Assembly (NCBI GenBank): GCA_947184155.2 | Contig: CAMXCT020001438.1 | Span: 36,001-100,000, forward strand | Length of the DNA: 64,000 bases | From: Cladocopium goreaui | Taxonomy: Eukaryota > Sar > Dinophyceae > Suessiales > Symbiodiniaceae | Direction of reading: 5' to 3' | Shown here: in pieces, positions 48,990 through 59,212 of the stretch | Layout of the letters: each line of letters starts with the position of its first letter | How positions within the stretch are numbered: position 1 is the first letter of the stretch | Notes under the pieces: generated by a model | What the model saw: only the letters and a program-made list of their open reading frames with translations | Told to the model about the DNA's origin: nothing | Databases searched by the model: none | Position numbers and translations under genes: made by a program

Positions 48990-49273
48990 CTGCAAAGCAT
49001 CACACTGAGTGCCGTGTATGAACCGTATATGCCTTGAATATTTGCATACATTTCCTGGATATACCAAGCTTTATCAGTTTTTGACAATTTCCCCAGAAAA
49101 TATACATCGCTATCCCACTAGTATCCAGTATATCACCATTATACCACTATTTGCGCTGATAAAGTCACCGTTTCTGAAAGTTATGTCCACAAATATTTCA
49201 TTCTAATCCCATGTAACCTCCATTTCCTCCATTGTTGAAGGGTTAAACCTCCATTGCTCATAGTTCAACCCAC

Positions 49274-49383
49274 TGCAGATCATTCCCCGCCCGCCCCCGT
49301 TGATGTGGTGCGAATCTGACCACTTGGGCCACGGCACCAATAGACGCCGTTTGGCTTCACCTGTCCAGCCCTTGGGTGACTTC
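49274..49383 (-). CDS. Exon just after the EVN motif
   Basis: GCCAAG acceptor. In the phase imposed by the VWLIEVN exon it reads KSPKGWTGEAKRRLLVPWPK, then WSDSHHINGGGRG. A second open frame (PNGVYWCRGPSGQIRTTSTG) is also protein-like. The donor is GTGGGTT (phase 1). It would be the first segment after the TTL domain. Confidence 0.6.
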
Positions 49384-49609
49384 CTTGGCAACTGGTGATG
49401 GGAAGGTTGGATTGTGATAGAAGTATATCTACGCAAAGGCCAACAAAAATACACACTACACACACACATATATATATATATTCGTGTTATACATATTTAC
49501 TTGCATCATTTTATCTACATTATATGCATCGGCAATAAACAGTACAGTACATTTGCAAGTCAATCTGTATGATATTTATGCGTCTATGAGCTTCAAAACA
49601 ATGCGTATA

Positions 49610-49630
49610 CATATATATATTATTATATAT

Positions 49631-49662
<32 letters not shown>

Positions 49663-49720
49663 TTATATATTTTATTATATACATATATTTTATATATATA
49701 TTATTATATATTTTCATAAA
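49610..49720. repeat. TA/TTA-rich simple sequence
   Basis: ATATATTATTATTATTAT-type run; similar runs at 52840-53130. Confidence 0.9.
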
Positions 49721-49912
49721 CATCTTTACAACAATGTGGATTCATAACCACATGCCAAGCCGCTTGCGCGCCCCATCGAAGCACCGTAGCTGCTACCAGG
49801 TACCACTTAAAGCTCAGCTTGCGCCCAGGCGATTGGTTTCAGGTTTCATACAACTCATGGATTTTCCAACCCTGCACCAAGGAGTTCCACCTGTCATAAT
49901 CATAGTCCAAGC

Positions 49913-49950
49913 ATCATTCCAGGTTTGTGATTCACTTCAATCAGCCAGAC
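49913..49950 (-). CDS. TTL-core exon (VWLIEVNHKP)
   Basis: ATCCCAG acceptor followed by VWLIEVNHKPGM. WLLEVN is the hallmark ending of the TTL domain, with Glu and Asn coordinating Mg. The frame meets TGA soon after, so the donor must come first. A GC donor at GAT/GCTTGG gives phase 2, which suits the next exon; a GA donor a few bases earlier cannot be excluded. Confidence 0.88.
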
Positions 49951-50069
49951 CTGGGATAGCTATTGAATTTGGCAAAAAATTGGGCACCCCCACACCCCAA
50001 TGCTTACTTCATATACTAAAATACTTGATCACGTGGTCCCACAGGCTGGAAATTTTGACTCGTCCCCAC

Positions 50070-50135
50070 CTGAAGGTCTTCATCCAGGGTGAAATCAAAG
50101 CCAAAGCGCCGCCAAGGCTGGCGCTCAGCCGGCTC
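50070..50135 (-). CDS. TTL-core exon (FGFDFTLDEDLQ)
   Basis: Clean TTCGCAG acceptor and CTTCAG/GTGGGG donor; exactly 22 codons. Encodes EPAERQPWRRFGFDFTLDED, then LQ. FGxDFxLDEDL is the Mg/ATP-binding strand characteristic of TTL proteins. Phase 0 at both ends joins it directly to VWLIEVN in the next exon. Confidence 0.92.
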
Positions 50136-50698
50136 CTGCGAAGCCGGCTAGCAGACATCACCCGCGCGGCGGAAATAAAACCAAATGGGATTCATAGCAT
50201 GAACCATTAACCATTTGGGACAATGGGATTCTATGATTCAAGTATAGTATCTATATGTAACTATGAATTTCTTCTAGCTATTGGGATTCAAATTTCATAG
50301 ATTTATAGCATTAACCATAGATTTATATTCAAGTATAGTAACTAAGAAAAATGAGATGGAATAATAACTATTCAAGTATAGTAACCATGAAATATAGTGG
50401 GATACCTACTGGAAAACCCAAATATGATGGTTGGTGAACTGGGGTCCTCATCATGGGCTCTTGTTTTTGAAACTGCTCACCTAAGTCCAGCCCAACCCTG
50501 TGCAGAATAAATTATGCATATGACTAAATCATAAATAAATATTTCCCACATCATCCCCATCTACTTTCTAAAATCCAAAGGCTTCCCAGATCTGATTCTC
50601 GGATTTCTAGAATCAAAATAATTATTTCATAATAATCCTAAATCCCCATGGAATCCGCATGGACCTATACGGAGCCAACCCCACAAGCAAACGTCGAC

Positions 50699-50779
50699 CA
50701 TCTCCTGTGCGCCGAAGGTGCGCAAGGGACAAGCCGCAGCCACAGTGTCGGCGACCACGCGGTGAAGTTGGGGCAGAAT
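50699..50779 (-). CDS. TTL-core exon (ILPQLHRVVADTV)
   Basis: GCACCCAG acceptor; 27 codons to a GTCGAC donor, with an alternative GTTTGC donor six bases later in the same phase. ILPQLHRVVADTVAAAC matches the I-x-PQ-x-x-x-x-V helix that precedes the FxLFGxDF strand in TTLL enzymes. Phase 0 at both ends. Confidence 0.8.
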
Positions 50780-51415
50780 CTGGGTGCTCCACACATCTGA
50801 TCCTCAGATACGGAGGAAGTGCTTTGACCGAGGAAACATACCAGAAACTCAGAAATGAGTCAGATGGGAGTGTCGGAAAATGAGGTACACCCCAAAACTC
50901 TAAAACTATATTTGGGGTAAGCTATGGTAAGCTAGTTTCCGACAAACATCGAAAAACTCAAATGAAACTTAGTATGCCCCAACGTGGCTGACCCTCCATC
51001 CATGCACCAGGTGATCAATCGAAAACTCAACCCATACTCTCAATCAGATCGGGCAATGGAAAGTCACCTATTTATGGATGATGATCTTATTAAATCAAAC
51101 AAGGCAAATATTCGACCCCTTGCAAAACAGATCGCATTTTTAGCTAGGCACTGCGGTCACTACAGCCCCCACCAACAAAGTACGGGGCTGATCAATTGCC
51201 ACGATCTGTTTAACGGGGGCCAATCCATGAATGTTCGTCCAAAAATTGAGGTACTCAACAAAGTCACATCTTTGTGATAGACATTCTGAAGGTATGCAAC
51301 CCATTTTCCCTATTTAATATTTAAATGGCTGTCTTATCAAACCTTGCCAGTCCAATATTACAACCCATGTTCCACAGCCCCACCATAAAGTTCATCCCAG
51401 ATTTCCAGTGGTCGC

Positions 51416-51557
51416 TTCCAAATAGCGCGCCAAAACGTCGCTGGACCACATCCGTTTGGGCAGTGCTGGCGATGCTGGGGATCGTCCGGGTTCAGGCGCC
51501 AGATTGGCGATGTGGGATCCGCTCTCCAAAGTGGCAGAGAAAGGGTGGAAGCATAGC
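51416..51557 (-). CDS. TTL-core exon with HIAN and MWSSD
   Basis: Encodes LCFHPFSATLESGSHIANLA, a Pro/Ser-rich insert, and KRMWSSDVLARYLE. FHPFS...HIAN aligns with the RxSSxPFSL...HLTN region of TTLL proteins, and MWSSDxLxxYL is a frequent TTLL signature. The acceptor is CGTCCAG. The best-fitting donor is GC (GAA/GCGACC), giving phase 0 into the next exon. 47 codons. Confidence 0.8.
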
Positions 51558-52002
51558 CTGGACGGTTGAGCCGTGCCAGAAAGATCAAGACATTCGAACG
51601 ACGGCCTACCTATAAAGAAACAAACAAATGCCTCAACCCCCCCAAAACACATCCTAAAACTAAAACCGAATTAGCTATATTTGATTATATCATTCGTCCC
51701 ATGCGTAGTGAAACACATGGAAAAGCAAGTCAAAAGTGCAAACCAGCGGCTCAATGTAACCCTTCTCATACAACCACACCTGAAAACTTTTGAGGCAGGT
51801 AGGAAAGTTGAATTGGCTGGATGGATGGTTTCTTGTGTGGAGATATACTTGCTGGTGGTGGTGGTGGTGATGCTGGAAACGAATGGAAATGACACCAGCA
51901 AGGAAAAATGATACGATCGCGAGAATCATAATCATTACGATGATGGTGATGATGGTGCGATGATAATGATCGCGGTGGGGGTGAAAAAAAAAAACAGTTG
52001 GC

Positions 52003-52027
52003 ATATCCAGCGATTTGCAGTCGTAGA
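52003..52027 (-). CDS. Proposed 25-nt microexon (YDCKSLD)
   Basis: Follows a GTCTCAG acceptor and ends at a GC donor. It supplies Y-D-C-K-S-L-D between VLIRWA and LCFHPFS, where TTLL proteins have an aromatic/acidic segment such as YxDCYLRF. It restores phase 1 to phase 2 exactly as the two neighbours require. Too short to be certain. Confidence 0.5.
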
Positions 52028-52368
52028 CTGAGACGTGACTCACTTAATGCCAGCAAGACATTCCACATCCAATTGTAGTGCTGGCTGCAATTGCAGGATA
52101 TTGCAGGGATGCAGTTAAGTGAAATTTTAGAACTCTCTCAGCCACTGGACCGCCATTGCATGGCATTGCTATAAGTTGCTAATTGGATACTTGAATTGGA
52201 TCAAAAGTAGCCTTGCGCAGTTCCTGCACAGCACTGGACAGCATTTCAGTAGAGTAATTACATGGTTTGCCTTGTCAAGTCCCCAAGATATTCCACAAAA
52301 AAAACTGAACATCCCGATCCACACCCAAAAGTTTGACACATCTGTCGAAGAAACTGGTGGGTCTGCAC

Positions 52369-52459
52369 CCGCCCATCGGATCAGAACCCAATGCCGCAGG
52401 TTGTATTTGAACAGCACGTCTACCAGCTCCATGTCAGCTAGCTCGTTGCCTTGCTCAAC
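52369..52459 (-). CDS. TTL-core exon with LRHWVLIRW
   Basis: CACTCAG acceptor and GTGCAG donor; 30 codons plus one base. It begins VEQGNELADMELVDVL and continues FKYNLRHWVLIRWA, the counterpart of GRKFDIRxWVLV, with the conserved Arg. Some 15 residues between the QKYVEKP region and FKYNLR are extra compared with typical TTLL proteins. Phase 0 in, phase 1 out. Confidence 0.85.
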
Positions 52460-53238
52460 CTGAGTGGCCCATGGAAGACAAGACTTATATGGGGTCCAAG
52501 TTGGACTTATGCATATATATATATATACACACACTTGTCATTCATCATGTCATCTCAGGAGAATTGAACCCAGGTTTTGAAACTGGGGGACGGTTACGGA
52601 TTCTAACAATAACAATAACTCTATTTTGGGACCCTCTCGAAGTAAACTATAGGGTACATCTAAACCCGATGGTGACATCTTCAAATTTTCAGCGATCTCT
52701 CGTCATGAATTGTGGTATCTTGGCTATATAAATAATTCGCCAACCTCAAATGTTTGGCCGGGCGGTCGCTCATATGCAAACCATTATCCTCAGGTCGGCA
52801 TATCTTCACCCAAAATCGTTCAAACATATCGAATACACATGTGTATATATATATATATACAGTATATATATATACATATATGTGTGTGTGACAGTGTGAG
52901 CATATTATATATTATATATATATTATTATATATATTATATATATATATATTATATGTATATGTGCAGGCGTGTGCATGTTACTATATTATATATATTATA
53001 CATGATATAAATATATTTATTTATTCAATATATATATAATTAAATTATATAATATAATACATATATATATATGTTATAAAAAAATATATATATATATATA
53101 TAATATTAATATATATATATATACATCGTTATATTTCTGTGTGTGTGAGCAGAAGGTTTCCGAAACTTGTGACCTCAACGTACGCCACCATTGAATTCCC
53201 CGATCTTATTTTGCGGGCGCCTTCAGCAGCTTCCAGAC

Positions 53239-53315
53239 GTCGAGGAGGTGGGGCTTCTCCACGTATTTCTGCAGGATGAAACCATCCGTGCCACGGCCTG
53301 TGTTGCATCGGACGT
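53239..53315 (-). CDS. TTL-core exon with QKY motif
   Basis: Encodes GRGTDGFILQKYVEKPHLLD. This matches the WxVQKYIEKPLLI motif of TTL/TTLL enzymes, whose Lys contacts ATP. The donor is GAC/GTCTGG (phase 0), which fits the next exon. The acceptor is ambiguous: TCTAG at 53316, ACACAG at 53298, or ATCAG at the foldback element. The usual spacing between the GRG loop and QKY appears short here, so a further upstream exon is expected. Confidence 0.85.
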
Positions 53316-53330
53316 CTAGAGATGCTGATT

Positions 53331-53415
53331 CCAATGGATTGGTTTTGTTGGGAAAATCTGACCACCGGAAACCATCGATTTTACCATTAAATTTTCCCGT
53401 AAACCAATCCATTAG
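53331..53415. mobile_element. Foldback family D beside the QKY exon
   Basis: CCAATGGATTGGTTTT at the left and GTAAACCAATCCATTAG at the right, with GGGAAAATCTGACCACCGGA inside. Related sequences at 40618-40709 and about 27478-27560. It sits just before the acceptor of the QKYVEKP exon. Confidence 0.7.
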
Positions 53416-54664
53416 TTCAAACATAATCCATCATAATTTCGCTTAATTTCCAGGGGGACGGTGTACCATATTCTGTTCTATCTTTTTTCTTGGGGTGGTG
53501 CTATGGATTCCAACTGGAAAATGACAAAATATATACAAAATATCAAATGTCATCTGCTAGTTGAAAAGGGGAGGTAGATGTTGGCCGTAACACATGAAAG
53601 ATTCCAGTGTCAAGGGGTGAGCAAACCCAGCAGTGTCCTGCAACAAGCATGATAACAGCATATACAAGCATCCCACGTGGTCGACTCAACAATTTTCAGG
53701 GAGCTTGGGCTATATATTTTTGGGAAGTTCTATCAATTCTATCAACATGCTTTAGGCCCCATCTTCTGATCATCCCTTGAAATGGTCCCAGCAGCTTACC
53801 AACATTTACAAACCACCCCTGCCTTGCCTTTGAACATCTCAGTTGATACCTCCAAAGGCTTCTCAACACCCAAACCACCAAAGAGAACGATACCTGTGGC
53901 ACAGCGGCATGCAGGTATCGTTGATGCTACTGCCGCACTACTGCCACTCTATGGTCCCTCGGTGTTCTACCATGCGTAATAAACTCATATTGGTTTAATT
54001 TCGCTAAACACACACAACAAACACAGACCACAAGAGGACCGTCCCCAGAAGGGGCCAGCCTTTTCCGACAGCACCATCCACTGGCTTTAAAAGCCACCAA
54101 TTCTTTTCATTGATCTTCATCCTTGCTGTGTCAATGGATCGATTTAACGGATTTCCGGGAATAATCTCAAGTAAAACCCTTTTTCCCCATGTTTCCTGTA
54201 AACTTGCCGACCAATTCTTGCATGGTGCTGCAGTCGAAGCAGAGAGTCAATATTAGGGATTGCAATCTCATTCCAGACGCAAAGGGGTAGAAAAAAAATC
54301 TAGGCAAACAAAAGACACATCCAAAACATTGAGTAAGGCTGCTTTGGGATAACCACCATTCACATAGATTCACATACATTCACATACATTCACATGGACT
54401 ATGGTAACATCGGCCAGTGAGGTTGCTCATGCAAACATTGTCATGCAATGTGTCGTAGGTATTGACCTCATCCACATATTTGTTTGTCTGAAAATAGGGC
54501 ATTCCCAACCCCTGATTAATTTTGATTATAATACATATAGTATATAATTAGTGTCATCATGTTCTCTATCAAACTTGCCATACATGAAGGGTACTGGGAA
54601 TCATTATAAATCAACCATTTCAAACAGACCCATGGTGTGAACCCACCCAAAAACCGCTGGAGAC

Positions 54665-54798
54665 AGCACCCAGCGTCTGCAGCCAGGGCAGTTTTTCCAC
54701 CCTGTGCAGCAACAGCTCCGCTTCGAGCATTGCGTCCTTTGCGTCGGCCCCGAGATCCAGGGCTGTGTCGATGCCTCCAACGGGTCCAACGGCAAGAT
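54665..54798 (-). CDS. Exon, 44 codons, upstream of the TTL core
   Basis: CCTGTCAG acceptor and GTCTCC donor. The frame reads AVGPVGGIDTALDLGADAKD, then AMLEAELLLHRVEKLPWLQT, an amphipathic helical stretch. It lies 1.35 kb upstream of the QKYVEKP exon and is probably part of the same transcript, but it does not match a canonical TTL motif I can name. Confidence 0.6.
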
Positions 54799-54964
54799 CT
54801 GACAGGGAGAAAACAAACACTTCAAGCCGAGCTGGTCAATCCTGAAGAGGAGCGTGTCTTTTTAATATATCAAATTTAGATTAAATCTGGCTTTTGATTC
54901 ACCCAATTTTTCCGATTTCCTCCAATTTCCCTGAAGATCAAGATTTGAGATGTTTAAAAGCCGG

Positions 54965-55031
54965 AGCCCTGCATTTCGCCAGGAGATGCCGGGCTTTCAC
55001 AGCGACCCTTCGCCGAGTGACTGGCACACAA
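54965..55031 (-). CDS. Possible basic exon (VAVKARHLLAKCRAP)
   Basis: A GC-rich island following a CCAGCAG acceptor. The best frame reads TRRRVAVKARHLLAKCRAP; two other frames stop or are less protein-like. Boundaries are approximate. Confidence 0.3.
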
Positions 55032-56007
55032 CTGCTGGCAGCGAGGCAAAAGAACCTCCCAGGGGCGTAGCTATGGAAGCCATTGGGTCATTTCGATGAT
55101 TTACCGATGAAACATATAAAACAAAACATTGCGTGTTTTTTTGTTTTTTAATAGCGAATTCTGAAATTAGCGGTATGCAGCACCATCCATTAAAAAAAAC
55201 TTTAGCTATCATCAGTGTACTTGGTGGCTTCAACCTATCCGGACGATTCGGACGTAACATGATTTCCAGATATGTCGACGTCAGCTATATAAATTGGGTC
55301 ATACTCTCAACAGAAACATCACAACTCCCAAAGTTGGTTTCGTGAACACATGCAGAAAAACCCAAATGCCATAGCAAAAAGTCTGGTTTCAACTGCAACT
55401 GATCAGTTTCAGCTTCCTGACAGACAATTTCATCGATGAAACCAAAAGCTAAGTATAGCTAAGTAATCTTCCAGAAGTATTCCTTTGTCGAATGTTCTAC
55501 ATATACCTACAAACACCTCTAGGCAGAAAAAAGTGCCTAACCTGCCTGTAGGCGTTTATTTCTGCCGATTCCCAGAATAAATGCCTAGGCCCCAAAAAAA
55601 AGCCGAAGCTGATAATTTTTTGTATGGTCCTGTCATGTTGTTCAGTGCAGAAAAATGTTTCGAACAAAATTCTGCCTAATTCCGCTTTTTTCCGCCTAGA
55701 TTCCGGGTTTTTCCGCCTAACTTCCGGGTAAAAATGCCTAGGCACAAAATGATGTCGGAGCACAAAAAACATCTTGAGACAAAAAAACGTACATCAATAT
55801 AAATCTGCCGAGTTTTGCAAACTTCCGGGTGAAAGTGCCTAATTATGCGGCTGCCTAGGCGCCGAGGGCAGAAAAAAGTGCCCAAGGGTTCATATATCAC
55901 ATTAGTTATATTTATATACCCATGTTTCACGGTTATATAAATCCCCATCATTCCGTCATCCCTTCACCCCCGGGTCTCCCAGGGCCGTGGCCGCCACTGG
56001 CCTCAAC

Positions 56008-56044
56008 TTCGCGCTGCTCCCCAACCTTCACGGCATCCGCCAGC
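56008..56044 (-). CDS. Small exon (LADAVKVGEQRE)
   Basis: A GGCAAG acceptor and a GTTGAGG donor bound 37 nt encoding LADAVKVGEQRE. The frame remains open downstream (VEASGGHGPGRPG), so a later donor is possible. GC-rich island in AT-rich intron; function unknown. Confidence 0.4.
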
Positions 56045-57426
56045 CTTGCCAAGGATGATGACAACTCAAAGTCTCGCCTCGCTTTTCATCGTTACAGCTG
56101 GAAACCTATGAATTTCATGGCTCTGTTCCACACCCCAAATGGTGACCCCGCAATAAGATTGGATTATTAAGGGCTTATTCACCACCAACATTCGCGGGTC
56201 ACCTTTGAAGGACCAATTGCGGTGACGGGTAATGGTCGAGTCATATTTTGGGAACCAATGGGACGTAGCGTGAGCATTTGAGGAATAATTTCCTTGGTGC
56301 ACTTCGAGGAAAATCTGAGAAGTCAATATCAACTCTTTCACGGGTCTTATTATTCTTAAACTCACTTTGAGTCGCCTGGTTTTCTGTTCCCCCAAGACCA
56401 AGCTGTGGACATGAGGCTTACACATAGCAATCTGGTCATGGATCCATGCAAGCCCAACCATCATGGGGGTATTACCAAACAATGACGGAAAAAGGGATGG
56501 TGAACCAACATGTCCAAAGGATTTTGACCGGTTCTCCAACCAAAAGACTATACAATCTGCCGAAGACCCTGAGGTTCATTGTTTTCTTTCAATTTATAGG
56601 TGCGTGCGTGATGTTTACAGTGATTGCTGTAAGCCATGCGAAACACTTTCAGGCCGCTAGCTGCTAGCACCTGGAAGCCACTCTTAGGTCATCAACTTCG
56701 ATCTTTACAAGGTGCCGCCCAGTTGGTGGATTGAGATGGATTGAGTTTCACCCCACTAGTTGGTGAAATCTTCCCTAATAGGCCCTATAAATCCAACCGT
56801 GAACCACGTTCTGTGCGTCAACTTAGTGTAAACGGCTGGCCGACAGCCCTCGACCCTTGGTATCCCTTGGTGCCAAGCCGCCGAAAGCTGTCCCATTCGG
56901 AGCTGTAAGGTCCCTGTGTTGGTGGCAGCAGGTAGCTTCGAGGCACGTAGTCCGAGGACCGCTCATCTTGACGTAAAATCAACGCCAGCAAATGCTTACC
57001 TTGGACGCAGTGGCCAGGGCATAACCAGAACTTGACCCATTAAAGGATCGTTCTATGACCCAACCAATTGGGGATGGGCCATCCACTGTGTGGTTTACAA
57101 GTATGTGGAAATCATGTTGTTTTGTTTAAGTTAGATAAACACAAATAAAACACATGAAAGAGTGAATTGAATTAACACAACTACAATGTTGGGGTGCTAT
57201 CACTTTAGAAGGGAAAAGAAAGCACAAGCGACTACAACCTGCATTTGAACTCCCAATGGTAGTCTCACTCCCTAGGGTTGGGGCACATCATTCTACTTCA
57301 CCAACGGCTTAATTCAATAGAAGATTTCAAGACTTCGTTGAATAATTCGGAAATACATGGAAGTATGACCTCCAAAACAGTGCTACATAACGATCGACGT
57401 TGGTACCCATGGGTAAACTCATGGTT

Positions 57427-57535
57427 TACCTTCTGGTAAACTAACATAACTATGGAAAATCACCATGTTTTATGGGTAAATCAACGAACCAAATGGGCCA
57501 TGTTCAATCGCTATGTACCAAATTACCAGAGGGTA
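57427..57535. mobile_element. Family-A palindromic element at an exon edge
   Basis: TACCTTCTGGTAAACTAACA at the left, CCAAATTACCAGAGGGTA at the right. On the minus strand the exon 57527-57638 stays open up to its CTG/GTAATT. Confidence 0.85.
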
Positions 57536-57638
57536 GCAATCCTGGTTTCAAACATCCCCAGTTACGATGTAAATCCTGCACACTTCCCGCGGGCGTTCCG
57601 CGTCTGGCAGCTGTCAGTTGGGACATCTCCTGCGGCAC
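57527..57638 (-). CDS. Exon ending at a palindromic element
   Basis: CTGCCAG acceptor, then VPQEMSQLTAARRGTPAGS. A donor at GTGTGC (57583) is possible, but the frame stays open to PSG exactly where the foldback element at 57427-57535 begins, at CCCTCTG/GTAATT. If that donor is used, the exon is 112 nt and the intron starts with the element. No family recognised. Confidence 0.5.
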
Positions 57639-58751
57639 CTGGCAGCGGAGTCGGGGAAATGCAGCCCAAAAAACAAGCAGGTAACCTGTCAAATCCCATA
57701 ACTTGAGACCGGGGGTGGATGACGAAAGCTAGCGGGGTAGGAGAAAGAAGGAAGGGAAGAGGTGAGTTGCGGAAGGACTGTCATCATCGTGTCGCGGCAT
57801 TGTTCGTCCCAACGAGGATGCAACAATGATATATGATGTATGATATATAACAATGATGTATATGGGGGAGGGGGCAGGGGGGGGGCCCTTTCGCGTGAAA
57901 AAGCACGTGATGTCCTTGGGGAGCCCCGGAATACTTGCTAAAGCAAGAAGACTCCAGCTAGCTGACGCTAGCTTTCGTGATTATGCGTGTATATATATAT
58001 ATATATATGTGTGTGTGTGCGTGTATCTATATCATTCTATATCTATGTATTGATATATACAGTATATATAGATATACACATATTGTGAATATATATAAAT
58101 ATATGTTATATGCACCACATCACCTTGCCGCACACTTTTATGGAAAAGCTGATGCACTGATGCATTGCCCAATTGCTGGACATGGACCATGTTTGGATTC
58201 CAACATGATGGAATTTCGAGGCGGCCACGCCTGTTTGCGCAAAATGTCCGGCATTTTTGAGAAAATAAGTGCCCACGAGTAGATTACGACACAAGTTAAT
58301 GTGCGGCATGACAATCGAGAAATATATATGAACAATTAATAAAATCAATCCTCAAGCACTGGTCAATCACGTCCGGATTCATTGCTATGATTCTTTTTTG
58401 TGATGCCCTAATCCCATTCCAAACTTGGCAGGTGAGGATTGCTTCCTTCACCAGTGTTGCACCCGGATAAACGACTCATGTTACTAAAGCAATGCCATAA
58501 ACCACCCATATGGGTTGATGATTCAAATCCCGCCAATAAAAACGACCATTTTCGGAATGGCATACTGAAACATATAACATCAAACCTAAATCCCTGGAAC
58601 ACTTACTCAATTCAATAACAAATGTTGAAATGATAAAAATGGGGATGGTGGATCCTTTGGCTTTAATTAACCTTAATATACCTTAATCAGATTTGCTGTT
58701 TCTGGTCACCACCCAAAAAAAACTTGCCTCTGGAACCATGGTCACTTTGAC

Positions 58752-58800
58752 GCCGACTCGTGTGCCAATTCCAGCGACCAAGATCTGCCACTTCCACCGT
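58752..58800 (-). CDS. Possible small exon (TVEVADLGRWNWHTSR)
   Basis: A CTTGGCAG acceptor is followed by a GC-richer island with two competing open frames, TVEVADLGRWNW and WKWQILVAGIGTRVG. The strand agrees with the flanking exons. The true frame and donor are undecided and no family is recognised. Confidence 0.3.
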
Positions 58801-59115
58801 CTGCCAAGGTGCCCCCCCTCGCACCCAGCAATAGTGGGCTTAGATTGGGCCCCTGATATTGGTGGTTTCCTGAAATGGGGGGTACCCCATACCATCATCC
58901 GCTTTAGAGGCCGGGATTTTCCATGAAATAAATCAACCAGCGATAAAGGGGTACCTCCATGACTCTGGAAACCTCCATATTGATGGATGTTGATGGTTAT
59001 TGGTTGATGCCTTATTTGGTGCTGAACTTTGGTGGTCACCTGATGTCTCAACAATCCACCTGATAACATGTAACTACACTGACAAGCTACGGAGCTCACC
59101 TAGCAAAATGTGAAC

Positions 59116-59212
59116 ATAGCATCTGGCAAACTAAGAATCTATCCAATTCCACCATGCTTAACATGTAAATCATCCTATATGGGTCATTTTCTGAAACATT
59201 ATCAGAGTGTAA
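59116..59212. mobile_element. Decayed family-A element
   Basis: CATCTGGCAAACTAAG at the left and ATTATCAGAGTGTAA at the right; the centre TGTAAATCATCCTATATGGG is still recognisable. Confidence 0.6.

Larger units (their letters stand above)
49274..53315 (-). other. TTLL (tubulin tyrosine ligase-like) catalytic core, split gene
   Basis: Nine minus-strand exons together rebuild the C-terminal half of a TTL/TTLL ATP-grasp domain. Family members ligate amino acids (Tyr, Glu or Gly) to tubulin tails or other proteins using ATP. In order I see ILQKYVEKP, then NLRHWVLIRW (the KFDIRxWVLV position), FHPFSATL and HIAN (the HLTN position), MWSSDVLARYLE, ILPQLHRVVADTV, FGFDFTLDEDLQ and VWLIEVNHKP. The Lys of QKY, the Arg of LRHW, the Asp of FDF and the Glu/Asn of EVN, expected for ATP/Mg binding, are all present. 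Phases of adjacent exons agree (0, 1, 2, 0, 0, 0, 2, 1). The N-terminal half of the domain was not confidently located. Which amino acid is transferred cannot be told from this. Confidence 0.85.
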
